Below, in pieces: positions 39,902 to 48,114 of a stretch of DNA of 64,000 nt. Both the position numbers and the translations under genes were made by a program. Numbering within the stretch: the first letter of the stretch is position 1; each line of letters starts with the position of its first letter. The notes under the pieces are model-generated. The model was not told the origin of the DNA, did no database searches, and was given only the letters and a program-made list of their open reading frames with translations. Origin of the DNA: Candidatus Margulisiibacteriota bacterium (GTDB taxonomy: Bacteria > Margulisbacteria > Riflemargulisbacteria > GWF2-39-127). Location: positions 48,089 through 112,088 of the forward strand of contig QKMY01000053.1 of the NCBI GenBank assembly GCA_003242895.1, read 5' to 3'.

Positions 39902-40702
39902 ATGAAAAAGGTATTGGGTTTTGTAGTCGTAATGATGTTATGTGCAGGAATCAGTGTTGCAGGTATAGAGTTTTCTGGTGTGATGGAAGTCGTCTATGAC
40001 AGCGATATTCGATTGTATACCCCCGAGGATTCCTCTTTTCTTATCACGTCAAAATTGTCGGATAAAACAGCAGGCGAGCTATGCTGGAAGAACAATGCCT
40101 TAGATAGTTATAAGGTGCAGTACAAAGCCGGAGATGGAGTGTTTTTCGAGGGCGGTTTGTTGGGAGTACAGTTTGGCGAGTATTATACTCATCTGGTCTC
40201 CGATCCGATGTTCAAGGATAGTTTTGATCTGACTGCTGCGGGCATCTCTTGCCAGGTGAGCCTCGGATCCTCTACTGTTGCGCTTGGGCTGTATAACAAT
40301 ACGGCAGCGACCAGGGCGGATGCTCTTTCATTCAAGCTCTCTAATCAGATTGCTGACGGCATTACCGTTGGTGCAGCGTTATTAAATGATGGGAATGCTG
40401 CAAGTGCTTATAACGTTTTTTCGGAACTGTCTATCGATAAGTATGTGTTCGATAACGAGCTTGCGTTTAAGGATTCTGATTCCTATTTGTCATGTGGTCT
40501 TGCTTGCCAGCTCTCTGATACAACCGAGATCGCTGCACGCTTTGAACGGAATATGGTTGAAAAATCCGAGTATACTGTAATGGCCGGAGGGATCAATTAT
40601 CAATTCGATTCAGCCCTGACAGGGATGCTCGAAGTGCATTCGGCAGCCCAAGAGAATGACCGGAATAATAATATATTATCAAAAATAGCCTTGGCATTTT
40701 AG
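39902..40702 (+). CDS. Outer-membrane beta-barrel protein of the feo operon
   Basis: 266 residues with a clear signal peptide (KKVLGFVVVMMLCAGISVAG). The mature protein is built of alternating hydrophobic strands and ends in Phe (ALAF), the usual barrel C-terminal residue. It looks like a small porin-type barrel of about 12 to 14 strands. It is the last gene before a strong terminator, in line with the feo genes and presumably under the same Fur control, so it may let iron or a small metal complex across the outer membrane. No family name can be given from sequence alone. Confidence 0.7.
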   Translation: MKKVLGFVVVMMLCAGISVAGIEFSGVMEVVYDSDIRLYTPEDSSFLITSKLSDKTAGELCWKNNALDSYKVQYKAGDGVFFEGGLLGVQFGEYYTHLVSDPMFKDSFDLTAAGISCQVSLGSSTVALGLYNNTAATRADALSFKLSNQIADGITVGAALLNDGNAASAYNVFSELSIDKYVFDNELAFKDSDSYLSCGLACQLSDTTEIAARFERNMVEKSEYTVMAGGINYQFDSALTGMLEVHSAAQENDRNNNILSKIALAF

Positions 40703-40720
40703 CCTGGAAGTATGTTGGAC

Positions 40721-40762
40721 AACCCCTCTTCACAACCTAGGCTGTGAAGAGGGGTTTTTTTT
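40721..40762 (+). terminator. Rho-independent terminator after the feo operon
   Basis: A 14-bp stem, AACCCCTCTTCACA (40721-40734) with TGTGAAGAGGGGTT (40743-40756), a short loop, and a run of eight T ending at 40762. It is the clearest terminator in the window and marks the end of the iron operon. Confidence 0.93.
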
Positions 40763-40770
40763 ATCCTTAT

Positions 40771-40857
40771 ATCTGTACACCTTTTATCCCAACTTAGAGA
40801 CTAGTGTGTTGGTTCCGTAAGCCGGACTCGAACGCTAATCCCGGACTGTGTACAGAT
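40771..40857. promoter_or_regulatory. 10-bp inverted repeat before the DUF1007/NicO genes (leader or operator)
   Basis: ATCTGTACAC (40771-40780) and its exact complement GTGTACAGAT (40848-40857) enclose 67 bases that contain CCGGACT twice. The whole could fold as a leader RNA with a 10-bp closing stem, or the two arms could be operators, since each contains the palindrome TGTACA. I could not match it to a known cobalamin or NiCo riboswitch. It lies 57 bases before the start at 40914. Confidence 0.4.
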
Positions 40858-40913
40858 CATTACCCTACATAGTAAAATAAACTGTTCGCACGTTTACAGA
40901 AAGGGTATGAGCT

Positions 40914-41507
40914 ATGAAGAACATTATATGGTTGATAATGGTATTGTTCGGTATGCTTCCATCAATCGTTTTTTCCCATCCGCATATTTTTATCGAGAGT
41001 AGCGTGTCCGTAGTTATGGATAAGGATGGACTTCTCGGTATCAGAACGAATTGGGTATTCGATGAGATGTTTAGTAGTGTAATTTATGAGGAATACGACA
41101 AGAACAAAGACAAACGGTTTAACGCCCAGGAGACCAAACTGATACAATCAACGGCTTTTTCCAATCTCAAGGGTTATAATTATTTTTCTAGCATCTCTAT
41201 TGATAATAAACCCTTTCCGGTAACCTACGTAAAAGATTTTTCTGTCAAACCGGCAGGGGAAAAAGTTGTGTATCAATTTTTTATTCCTTGCAGTGTGAAG
41301 GCAATAAAAGAGTACAAAGAGGTCAGGTTGGCTATGTACGATTCAACATATTACATGGACATCCGGTTTTCCGGGAAGAGTGCCGGGGTAGAGAACGTCG
41401 GTACTTACGAAGTACAGCAGAAAATGTCCGAGAATCCCAAACTGGCCTATTGGGACGGACTGATGGTTCCACAAGAAATCGTTTATAAGTTCAGGAGTAA
41501 AAAATGA
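40914..41507 (+). CDS. DUF1007 family periplasmic protein
   Basis: 197 residues with a signal peptide (IIWLIMVLFGMLPSIVFS) followed at once by HPHIFIESSV, the conserved His pair at the mature N-terminus of DUF1007 proteins. A DKNKDKRFNAQE loop near residue 62 resembles an EF-hand-type cation loop. DUF1007 proteins regularly precede NicO/RcnA-like nickel-cobalt transporters, as here, where the next gene overlaps by four bases. The likely role is a periplasmic metal-binding partner of that transporter. Confidence 0.88.
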   Translation: MKNIIWLIMVLFGMLPSIVFSHPHIFIESSVSVVMDKDGLLGIRTNWVFDEMFSSVIYEEYDKNKDKRFNAQETKLIQSTAFSNLKGYNYFSSISIDNKPFPVTYVKDFSVKPAGEKVVYQFFIPCSVKAIKEYKEVRLAMYDSTYYMDIRFSGKSAGVENVGTYEVQQKMSENPKLAYWDGLMVPQEIVYKFRSKK

Positions 41508-42400
41508 AAAAATTACTGATATGTTTATTGCTGTTTTGCTGTAGCACTGCCGCGTATGCGAATAATCCGTTATTAACACCACAAAAAGAAGCCCCTAAGC
41601 ATGTAGCTAAACAGGTACAATACCCCAAAGGTATTCAGCAGTTTATTTACAAAATATTTGATATCCAAAACGACATGAAAAGCCAGCTCTCTTCATTGAT
41701 CAGGGATATCAGGGACGGCGGTTCAAAAAAATCGTTATTAATTATTCTGGTACTCTCCTTCGGATACGGGATGGTGCATGCTCTCGGGCCGGGACATGGG
41801 AAAACAATCGCCTGTTCATATTTTTTATCAACCGAAAGCCGTTATCGCAAAGGCGCACTGCTTGGCAATGCCGTCTCGTTTTTACACACGCTCTCAGCCG
41901 TGATTGTGGTTGTGGTCGTCTATATCATTCTAAAACAATCGTTTTTAAATACCTTCGATACAATTGATTATTGGGTCAGATTAATCAGTTACGGCATTAT
42001 TGTTTTCATCGGGCTGTTCCTTCTGGGCAGAAGCGTCCGGCATGTGTGGACCGATAAGCGTTCCACTGCAACACATAATCACCATGCTCAGGAACGCAGT
42101 ATTATTCCGGTGTCACTGGCGATCGGGATGGTACCTTGTCCGGGAACAACGATTGTACTTCTTTTTGCTATGTCTCAAGGTGTTTTACTTCTGGGCATTC
42201 TGTCGGTGTCTGCCATGGCATTGGGGATGGCTCTGACTATCACTATGGTGAGCGTTATTACCATTCTTGCGCGTAATATGGTTGCTTCGTTGTTATCACA
42301 ATACCAACACCGGGTTGCCCTTATCCATTCTACCCTAGAAATAACCGGCGCATTCCTGGTTGTCCTGGTTGGTGGGTCGTTGCTTTATACTCTTTTCTAA
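41504..42400 (+). CDS. NicO-family nickel/cobalt transporter
   Basis: 298 residues. A signal-like N-terminus and a periplasmic stretch of about 60 residues precede six or so membrane spans. The NicO signature appears as HALGPGHGKTIACSYFL in the first core span; a His-containing loop THNHHAQE follows the third and MVPCPGTTIVLLFA the fourth. NicO proteins, including RcnA, move Ni2+ or Co2+; direction is not readable from sequence. The four-base overlap with the DUF1007 gene couples them. Nickel or cobalt demand here may link to B12 or Ni-enzymes not present in this window. Confidence 0.86.
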   Translation: MKKLLICLLLFCCSTAAYANNPLLTPQKEAPKHVAKQVQYPKGIQQFIYKIFDIQNDMKSQLSSLIRDIRDGGSKKSLLIILVLSFGYGMVHALGPGHGKTIACSYFLSTESRYRKGALLGNAVSFLHTLSAVIVVVVVYIILKQSFLNTFDTIDYWVRLISYGIIVFIGLFLLGRSVRHVWTDKRSTATHNHHAQERSIIPVSLAIGMVPCPGTTIVLLFAMSQGVLLLGILSVSAMALGMALTITMVSVITILARNMVASLLSQYQHRVALIHSTLEITGAFLVVLVGGSLLYTLF

Positions 42401-42432
42401 TATGCTTTTCCTGTGCGGAAAAAGTACCAAAA

Positions 42433-42492
42433 GCGCGCCAGCGGGGTTCTAAAAATGAAAGTACGCTGTAGGGGCGCGCCGCTGGCACGCCC
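42433..42492. repeat. GTAGGGGC-type palindrome (copy 3) between convergent genes
   Basis: GCGCGCCAGCGG (42433-42444) pairs with CCGCTGGCACGC (42479-42490) with one mismatch, and within it GGGCGCGCC...GGCACGCCC (42472-42492) forms a shorter hairpin beginning GTAGGGGC. It lies between the stop of the NicO gene and the stop of the leftward activase gene, where it may end both transcripts. Confidence 0.55.
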
Positions 42493-42524
42493 GTATAATT
42501 AACCCAAAAAATGTTTTGAATGAC

Positions 42525-45500
42525 TTACATCTTTTCAGGAGCTACAGCTTTTTTCTCAAGAGTTATAGCTCGTTTCTCAGGAGCAGGAACTTTTCTTACA
42601 GGATCTGCCGTCTTTTTTACGGGCTCTGCTGCTTTTTTCATTTGCTCGTGGACCCTTACGACTTGGAGACTGAAGGCTTCTATCCGGGCCTCTATCAGTT
42701 GCGGGTATGGATTGCCGTCCGTTTCTATCGAAAGGAAGGGTAGATTATCGAGCTCAGGATATTTTTTGCTGTAGGACTTTGTTTTTTCTATATGTTCTTT
42801 TGTTTCGATGTGCATATTTTCACTGAGGAATGCTTCTGTGATCCTGGATTGCATACAATTGAACGGACCTATCAGGATTATCCCATGAATAGAGTTCAAT
42901 GTTTCTTTGAGTGCCGCGCCTGTACTTAATATCGGATCGCCTCCGAGATTAAGGTTGCATAGATGAAGCCCATATTTTACGATTTCCTCCATGTTTATGT
43001 TTTCGCTATCGATTATTCCGCTTTGGTTCATGATTCCTTTGATTCGTGATTCCATGAACCGTTTAACTTTTTTCTCAATAAAATGTGATACCTTTCCAAG
43101 GATATTGAACTCCGGGTCTACGATGCCTTCATGGATCAGGACATCAACATAATAGAGCCATTCCAGCGAGGGGGCAGTTAAGAGAATGATGTCTTTTTGC
43201 GCCAGCTTTTCGGCTATTCCCCGACAAGAAAACGGATCAAGCCTGGTATATATTTCTCCTGTCAAAAGAGCTTTTTTTGCATCTTTCAGCGAATATTTCA
43301 ATGGGATCTGTTTCAGTGATTTGCTTATGTTAGCCAGTTCAGCTTCGATGTCTCCTTTTTTCTGAAGGACCCTATTAAAGTCTGTCCAGGCTTTTTGGTA
43401 AACAGCCAGTGCTTTTGCCGGATCCTTAGCTAATACTGAGAGAATATTTTTGATATCGGTGAATATGTCAGAAGCAATTGTTGCTTTTAAAATACGGATT
43501 TTGGTTGGTAAGTCTATTCCCTGATAACCGTCTTCATTGCTTAAGCACATAATCCCGACATTGTCATAGCCTTGTTTCTCTATGTATTTTTTTAAGAAGA
43601 CATGATATTGCCCGAACCTGCATCCACCCGGAGCTTCAGGCATGAAATAGATTATCTTATCGCTGTCATTGTAATGTTTATCAATATAATCACGGAATAG
43701 TCCGACCGTAAGGATAAGAGGAACACATTCTTTGCAAGAAGCGATACTTCGTCCTTTTTTTAATATTTCCATGTCGGCTGTAGGCAATACCTCGGCCCTG
43801 ATCCCTGATCCTACAAGAACTGATGCTATTGCTTCGGCTGCAATTCCCATTGATGGAAGCAGGACTTTTACTGAGCGATCGCGTAGTGTCTTAGGTCGTT
43901 CGTCCTGGCTTTTTATATATATTTTTCCGCCTTTTTTTTCTACGGTTAGTGTCTGAAAGGTTTTTCGCTTGATGGATATTCTATCTATTTTTCGCCAGTA
44001 TTGGATAATATCGAGGAACGCTTCGATACGAGTGTCGATCCCAACATCTGCTGTATGGCTGTCGAGCTCTAAGGTAAGTGAGGGCTTTTTTCCCATGGCT
44101 TCACGGAAGTATCCGACGATGAACGAATCCGGGCCGCAACTGAAATTAGTGACAAATACCCCGAAGAGCTGGGGATGCTTTCTCACGAACCGTGCGGCTT
44201 TGAGGATCATCTGGCCTATTGACCAGTACATGGTTTTGTCGCATTTTTCGTCTTCAAAAGGTAACATGTCGAAGGGAATAATGGTTATGCCTCTTGAAGC
44301 AAATTTATGAGGAATATTCAGGTTAACTTCTTCGGCAAAAGCGTTATAAGGACGACCGAAAAGAACAATGGCGATTTTCTCAGGATGTTCTTCGAGTTGG
44401 CTAAGTAACTGCTTACCACGCTTTTTTAGCATATCAAATGTATTTGCTTGTTGCTCGCAGGCCTTAATATATGCTTTTTTCCCAGCTTCCTTTGTGGACC
44501 CTACCGACTTGGCAATAGCCTGGAATGGTTTTAGCTGGCTGTCCCAGCCTTGCGAGAAGTTAATGATCGGCGAAATAATCTTTGAGCCTGATTCAATGAT
44601 ATCTTTTTTGAATGCACTTTTGAGATAATACGATTCTCCTTGAAGAATAAGGCAGGTGCTCTGGTGCTCTTTGCGGTAGCTGACACTGTTTTTCTGGTAG
44701 AGTTCGGTTATGTGCGGTAAGAAAACATAGGCAGGTTTCTTGTGTAAAAGGTCGAGAAAGAGTCCGTGAGCGATTTCTGCCGGATAGCAGAAAGGTGCGC
44801 CCATCTGGGCTATTCCTTTGGTAAGGATCTTGTCTGGTAATATCACGTCAACCCCGAGTTCTGTGAAGAAGGTATGGAACAAAGGGAACAAATGATTCGT
44901 AAGAAAAGATTTGTTGAAACCGACTTTTTTGGCAGTGCCTTGTACCGGGGAAGAAATATTGGTCCTTTTGAATATAAGGTCTTGGCGGTAAGCGATTTCA
45001 TTGAAGTATTCTTCGTTGATGCGTATCTTATGCACGAGGTTATAATATTTATTACATGCTCCGCCAAAGGGATAATTTTCTCCGTTAATTGAAATGTTAG
45101 TTATCTTGCATCCTCTATCGCAGTCGTTGTTTCCCTGACATTTTGTGCTTTTTCCATAAACAATTTCGCGTTGGGAGAGGGCGTCCAGATCGTATTCTTT
45201 TTCTTCCAAAAATCCATGCTCGATTTTGCTTTTAATTTCGAGCGCAACGCCGAACGCTCCCATTAATCCGGGAAAGGGCGGTACGATGATCGGTTTAGAT
45301 AACAGGGATGCCATTGCCAAAGGAACAGCAGCGTTATAGCATACGCCACCTTGCATGAATATTTTTTTTCCTACAGGCCGTGCCCCTTTAACTCTGGTAA
45401 GATAGTTCATGCAGATTGAATAGACAAGACCGGCAGTGATGTCTTCTTTTTTGAAGCCATGCTGGGTCGCATTGATAATGTCACTGGAGATGAATGCCGA

Positions 45501-46922
45501 ACATTGGTCGTTAAAGTTGGGAGGGTTCTGTGCAGTCATGGCAATGCCGGCAATCTCAGTATATGGTATTCCCAGGCATTCATGTGCGGCTTCTTCCAGA
45601 AAAGACCCTGTGCCTGCGGAACATGCTTCGTTCATTGCATAGTCTGTTGGTACGCTGTTCGTTAGAAAGGTATATTTTGCGTCTTGTCCGCCTATTTCAA
45701 AAATCGTATCTACCTCCGGATCAAAGTATGCAGAGGCCTTTGAATGAGCAACTATTTCATTTACAATTCCGTCAGTTAAAGCATGCAGCCCGGAAATATT
45801 TCTCCCGGACCCGGTGACTCCTAATCCGATGATACGGATCGGTACATTGATTTGCAGATTTAGTTCGGAATAACAGGCACGAGAGGCTTTTATAGGGTCC
45901 CCATTTGTGCGAATGTACACGTGGGCTAACAATGCATTGTCTTCTTGTCTGATGATAACCGCTTTGGTTGTCGTCGATCCGACATCCAGTCCAAGAATAC
46001 AGGTGTCCCTGGGCATAGCTTTCTTTGTGTTTGCTTCTTTAAATGTTACCAGTTCCTGGAATTCTTTTAATGGCTTGAGATAGTGGAAAACTGTGTAGTC
46101 GTTTTTTTTGAGGATATTGATGTTCCGAAGCAGTGAACTTTTATCCTTCAAGGCATAGAGGGCTGCCCCTAAAGCTTCGAAGTATAGCGCTTGTTCGGGT
46201 ATGACAAGCTCTTTTATATCTTGTCTGAGATAATGCATGACCTTTTTGTTTTTTGTAATGCCGCCGATAACCATTATTTTTTCTTTAGGTACTTTGTAGA
46301 GTAGATCGATTATTTTTTGCGACATCATTCTGCACAGTCCGGAAATAACGTTCCCTTTTGGTTCGCCTTTGTTCAGTCCATGGGTACAGTCGCTTTTGCA
46401 GAAAACGGAGCAACGCCCGGAAACCTTGTATTCCTGGTCTCCTTCAAGTGCTAATTGCGTGGCTTCATCAAGAGATGTGTTCATTCTTTTAATCTGCTGG
46501 AGAAAGAAGTCTCCGGTCCCTGAAGCGCACTTATTTCCTGTATAAATGTTTTTAATTTTTCCTTTAGAATCAAGGACATATACGAAAGTGTTTTCTCCTC
46601 CGGCAGAGATGAGGGCATTGGGGGCATCAGAGCCTTTGAGTACAAAATTGATCGCTATTTCTGTTGCTTCAACTTCGGGAATTGTATTACACTCAAGGGA
46701 GTAGCGGAAATTTCTTCCTGTTGTCACAACCGGTATCGTGTCGATTTTGGTTTCCCCGCATATTTCTTTGAGGGCTATTTTCAATGCGTGATAAGGGTTG
46801 CCCTGATGTGTTCGCCTCCATAGTTTTTTGATTTTAATGCCTGTTCCGTCAGGTGAATTATTGTCTTCTACAATAACCGCTGTAAGAGTGGATGAACCAA
46901 AACAAATGCCGACTCCTTGCAT
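42525..46922 (-). CDS. Giant acyl-CoA dehydratase activase-like protein (BadF/BcrA ATPases + DUF2229 + HgdB-like)
   Basis: 1465 residues, start backed by AGGAGGGG. Domains in order: first ASKHA ATPase of the BadF/BadG/HgdC type (about 1-275; CFGSSTLTAVIVED, NKCASGTGDFFLQQ); second ASKHA ATPase (about 310-570; LGLDVGSTTTKAVIIRQ, NEACSAGTGSFLEEAA), each with a Cys for a shared [4Fe-4S]; DUF2229 (about 655-900; ILPDKILTKGIAQMGAPFCYP); and a C-terminal HgdB/component-D-like domain (about 1010-1390). Activases of 2-hydroxyacyl-CoA dehydratases use ATP to drive low-potential electron transfer. The large fused form is widespread in anaerobes and its substrate is unknown. The last 35 residues are a low-complexity Ala/Lys/Pro/Glu tail. 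No dehydratase genes adjoin. Confidence 0.9.
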   Translation of the reverse strand: MQGVGICFGSSTLTAVIVEDNNSPDGTGIKIKKLWRRTHQGNPYHALKIALKEICGETKIDTIPVVTTGRNFRYSLECNTIPEVEATEIAINFVLKGSDAPNALISAGGENTFVYVLDSKGKIKNIYTGNKCASGTGDFFLQQIKRMNTSLDEATQLALEGDQEYKVSGRCSVFCKSDCTHGLNKGEPKGNVISGLCRMMSQKIIDLLYKVPKEKIMVIGGITKNKKVMHYLRQDIKELVIPEQALYFEALGAALYALKDKSSLLRNINILKKNDYTVFHYLKPLKEFQELVTFKEANTKKAMPRDTCILGLDVGSTTTKAVIIRQEDNALLAHVYIRTNGDPIKASRACYSELNLQINVPIRIIGLGVTGSGRNISGLHALTDGIVNEIVAHSKASAYFDPEVDTIFEIGGQDAKYTFLTNSVPTDYAMNEACSAGTGSFLEEAAHECLGIPYTEIAGIAMTAQNPPNFNDQCSAFISSDIINATQHGFKKEDITAGLVYSICMNYLTRVKGARPVGKKIFMQGGVCYNAAVPLAMASLLSKPIIVPPFPGLMGAFGVALEIKSKIEHGFLEEKEYDLDALSQREIVYGKSTKCQGNNDCDRGCKITNISINGENYPFGGACNKYYNLVHKIRINEEYFNEIAYRQDLIFKRTNISSPVQGTAKKVGFNKSFLTNHLFPLFHTFFTELGVDVILPDKILTKGIAQMGAPFCYPAEIAHGLFLDLLHKKPAYVFLPHITELYQKNSVSYRKEHQSTCLILQGESYYLKSAFKKDIIESGSKIISPIINFSQGWDSQLKPFQAIAKSVGSTKEAGKKAYIKACEQQANTFDMLKKRGKQLLSQLEEHPEKIAIVLFGRPYNAFAEEVNLNIPHKFASRGITIIPFDMLPFEDEKCDKTMYWSIGQMILKAARFVRKHPQLFGVFVTNFSCGPDSFIVGYFREAMGKKPSLTLELDSHTADVGIDTRIEAFLDIIQYWRKIDRISIKRKTFQTLTVEKKGGKIYIKSQDERPKTLRDRSVKVLLPSMGIAAEAIASVLVGSGIRAEVLPTADMEILKKGRSIASCKECVPLILTVGLFRDYIDKHYNDSDKIIYFMPEAPGGCRFGQYHVFLKKYIEKQGYDNVGIMCLSNEDGYQGIDLPTKIRILKATIASDIFTDIKNILSVLAKDPAKALAVYQKAWTDFNRVLQKKGDIEAELANISKSLKQIPLKYSLKDAKKALLTGEIYTRLDPFSCRGIAEKLAQKDIILLTAPSLEWLYYVDVLIHEGIVDPEFNILGKVSHFIEKKVKRFMESRIKGIMNQSGIIDSENINMEEIVKYGLHLCNLNLGGDPILSTGAALKETLNSIHGIILIGPFNCMQSRITEAFLSENMHIETKEHIEKTKSYSKKYPELDNLPFLSIETDGNPYPQLIEARIEAFSLQVVRVHEQMKKAAEPVKKTADPVRKVPAPEKRAITLEKKAVAPEKM

Positions 46923-47269
46923 AATACTTCCCCTCCTCGAAAAGATTATATTAACTCATGGAACTATAAGTCTAATATAATGATATGATGTACTATATAG
47001 TTGCCTTGATAGCTATTGTCAATAAGGGAGTTAATGTTCCTGTTATGGCTTTTTTGTTATGTGGGAACTTGTTGTCAGAATACCTCAAAAAAAAGAAAGA
47101 AGATATTGTTGTTCGATGGATAGATGGGTATCAGGCGGTGTGCCAGATAGATGAAATTGGAGGTTTATTATTTTTATTTTCAGTATAATGAGAGTATATA
47201 TGTTTCATGAGCCCGCTTGATCGTGTAATTGATGAGGGAAAGCTATGAGGCTAAAGGAGGAGTGACGTT
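46923..47269. other. 347-base gap, no reliable gene
   Basis: Lies between the divergent activase gene and the OMP-like gene. A 67-codon frame (46985-47188, plus) starts with a hydrophobic run and a basic patch but has no ribosome site or family match; I do not call it. AGGAGG at 47255-47260 belongs to the next gene. Promoters for both flanking genes should lie here, but I could not place them. Confidence 0.4.
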
Positions 47270-47917
47270 GTGTTTATGACTGATAAATTTTTTGTAATTG
47301 GGAAAGCTAAGGCGCGAATAGTTATTGTTGTTTCTCTTGTGGTAATTTTTTGTTCGAATATAGTCTATGCATCCGGGGGATATGATTACGGTACACCTAC
47401 CGGATTGAATCAGCTTCAGCTTGATTTTACCTGGAACCCTTTTGATGTTATCGAATATGGGCAGTCGTATCTGGTGTGGGGGTATGGGATCACGGATTAT
47501 CTTGATTTTCACGGGTTTGTCTCGCATTCAGCTGATAATTGCAACCAGATTTACGGTGGGTTTATGCTTTGTTTTTTTAAATCGGAGACTCTTGATTTGT
47601 CGACGGCTGTCGGGTATCGCTTTATTGATAAATATGTAGATTTTGATATTCCTCAGTTGTTATATAATTATAAGTTTTGGGATGGGTATTCTATTGGCGG
47701 AAGTATTGTCAGCATTAATAGGGATGGCAAGAAAAATATCGGGACTGCTTATGATATTGCTTTTTTTATTCCGGTGGGCAATTATCTTGAGCTTCCGTCG
47801 TGGGTGCGGTCATTACATTTTGGGGTGGGGCTTTTTAGGCCTGTTACTAACGCGGTTTATCCGACGTATAGTGTTGATGTGAAGTTGGTTTCTCTTGATC
47901 AGTTATTTAGTAAGTAG
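47270..47917 (+). CDS. Exported beta-barrel-like protein of unknown function
   Basis: 215 residues from a GTG nine bases after AAAGGAGG (ATG 47276 is the alternative). An N-terminal signal (IVIVVSLVVIFCSNIVYA) precedes a mature part with alternating aromatic/hydrophobic strands (LVWGYGITDYLDFHGFVSH, FGVGLFRPVTNAVYPTYSVDVKLVS). This looks like an eight-to-ten-strand outer-membrane barrel, although it ends in Lys and not Phe. No family recognised. Monocistronic in appearance. Confidence 0.6.
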   Translation: MFMTDKFFVIGKAKARIVIVVSLVVIFCSNIVYASGGYDYGTPTGLNQLQLDFTWNPFDVIEYGQSYLVWGYGITDYLDFHGFVSHSADNCNQIYGGFMLCFFKSETLDLSTAVGYRFIDKYVDFDIPQLLYNYKFWDGYSIGGSIVSINRDGKKNIGTAYDIAFFIPVGNYLELPSWVRSLHFGVGLFRPVTNAVYPTYSVDVKLVSLDQLFSK

Positions 47918-48114
47918 CCTTTTTTTTTGTATTTTTTTGAAATTTCAAATGCCAGGACGCTGATAAATCTTTTGACTCCAGCACATTCTTCTTTCGGTAT
48001 GACATGAAACTCGACGGATGTGTATATAAAGATTTTGCAACTTATCCTTTTATATAGCGATAATCTCTTATAAAATCCACTATTTCGGTTAATCATAAAC
48101 TGTTAGGAAAAAGG

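Noticed and set aside
46985..47188. 67-codon plus-strand frame with a hydrophobic start
   Set aside because: No ribosome-binding site, no family resemblance, AT-rich; probably chance in the gap before the OMP-like gene.
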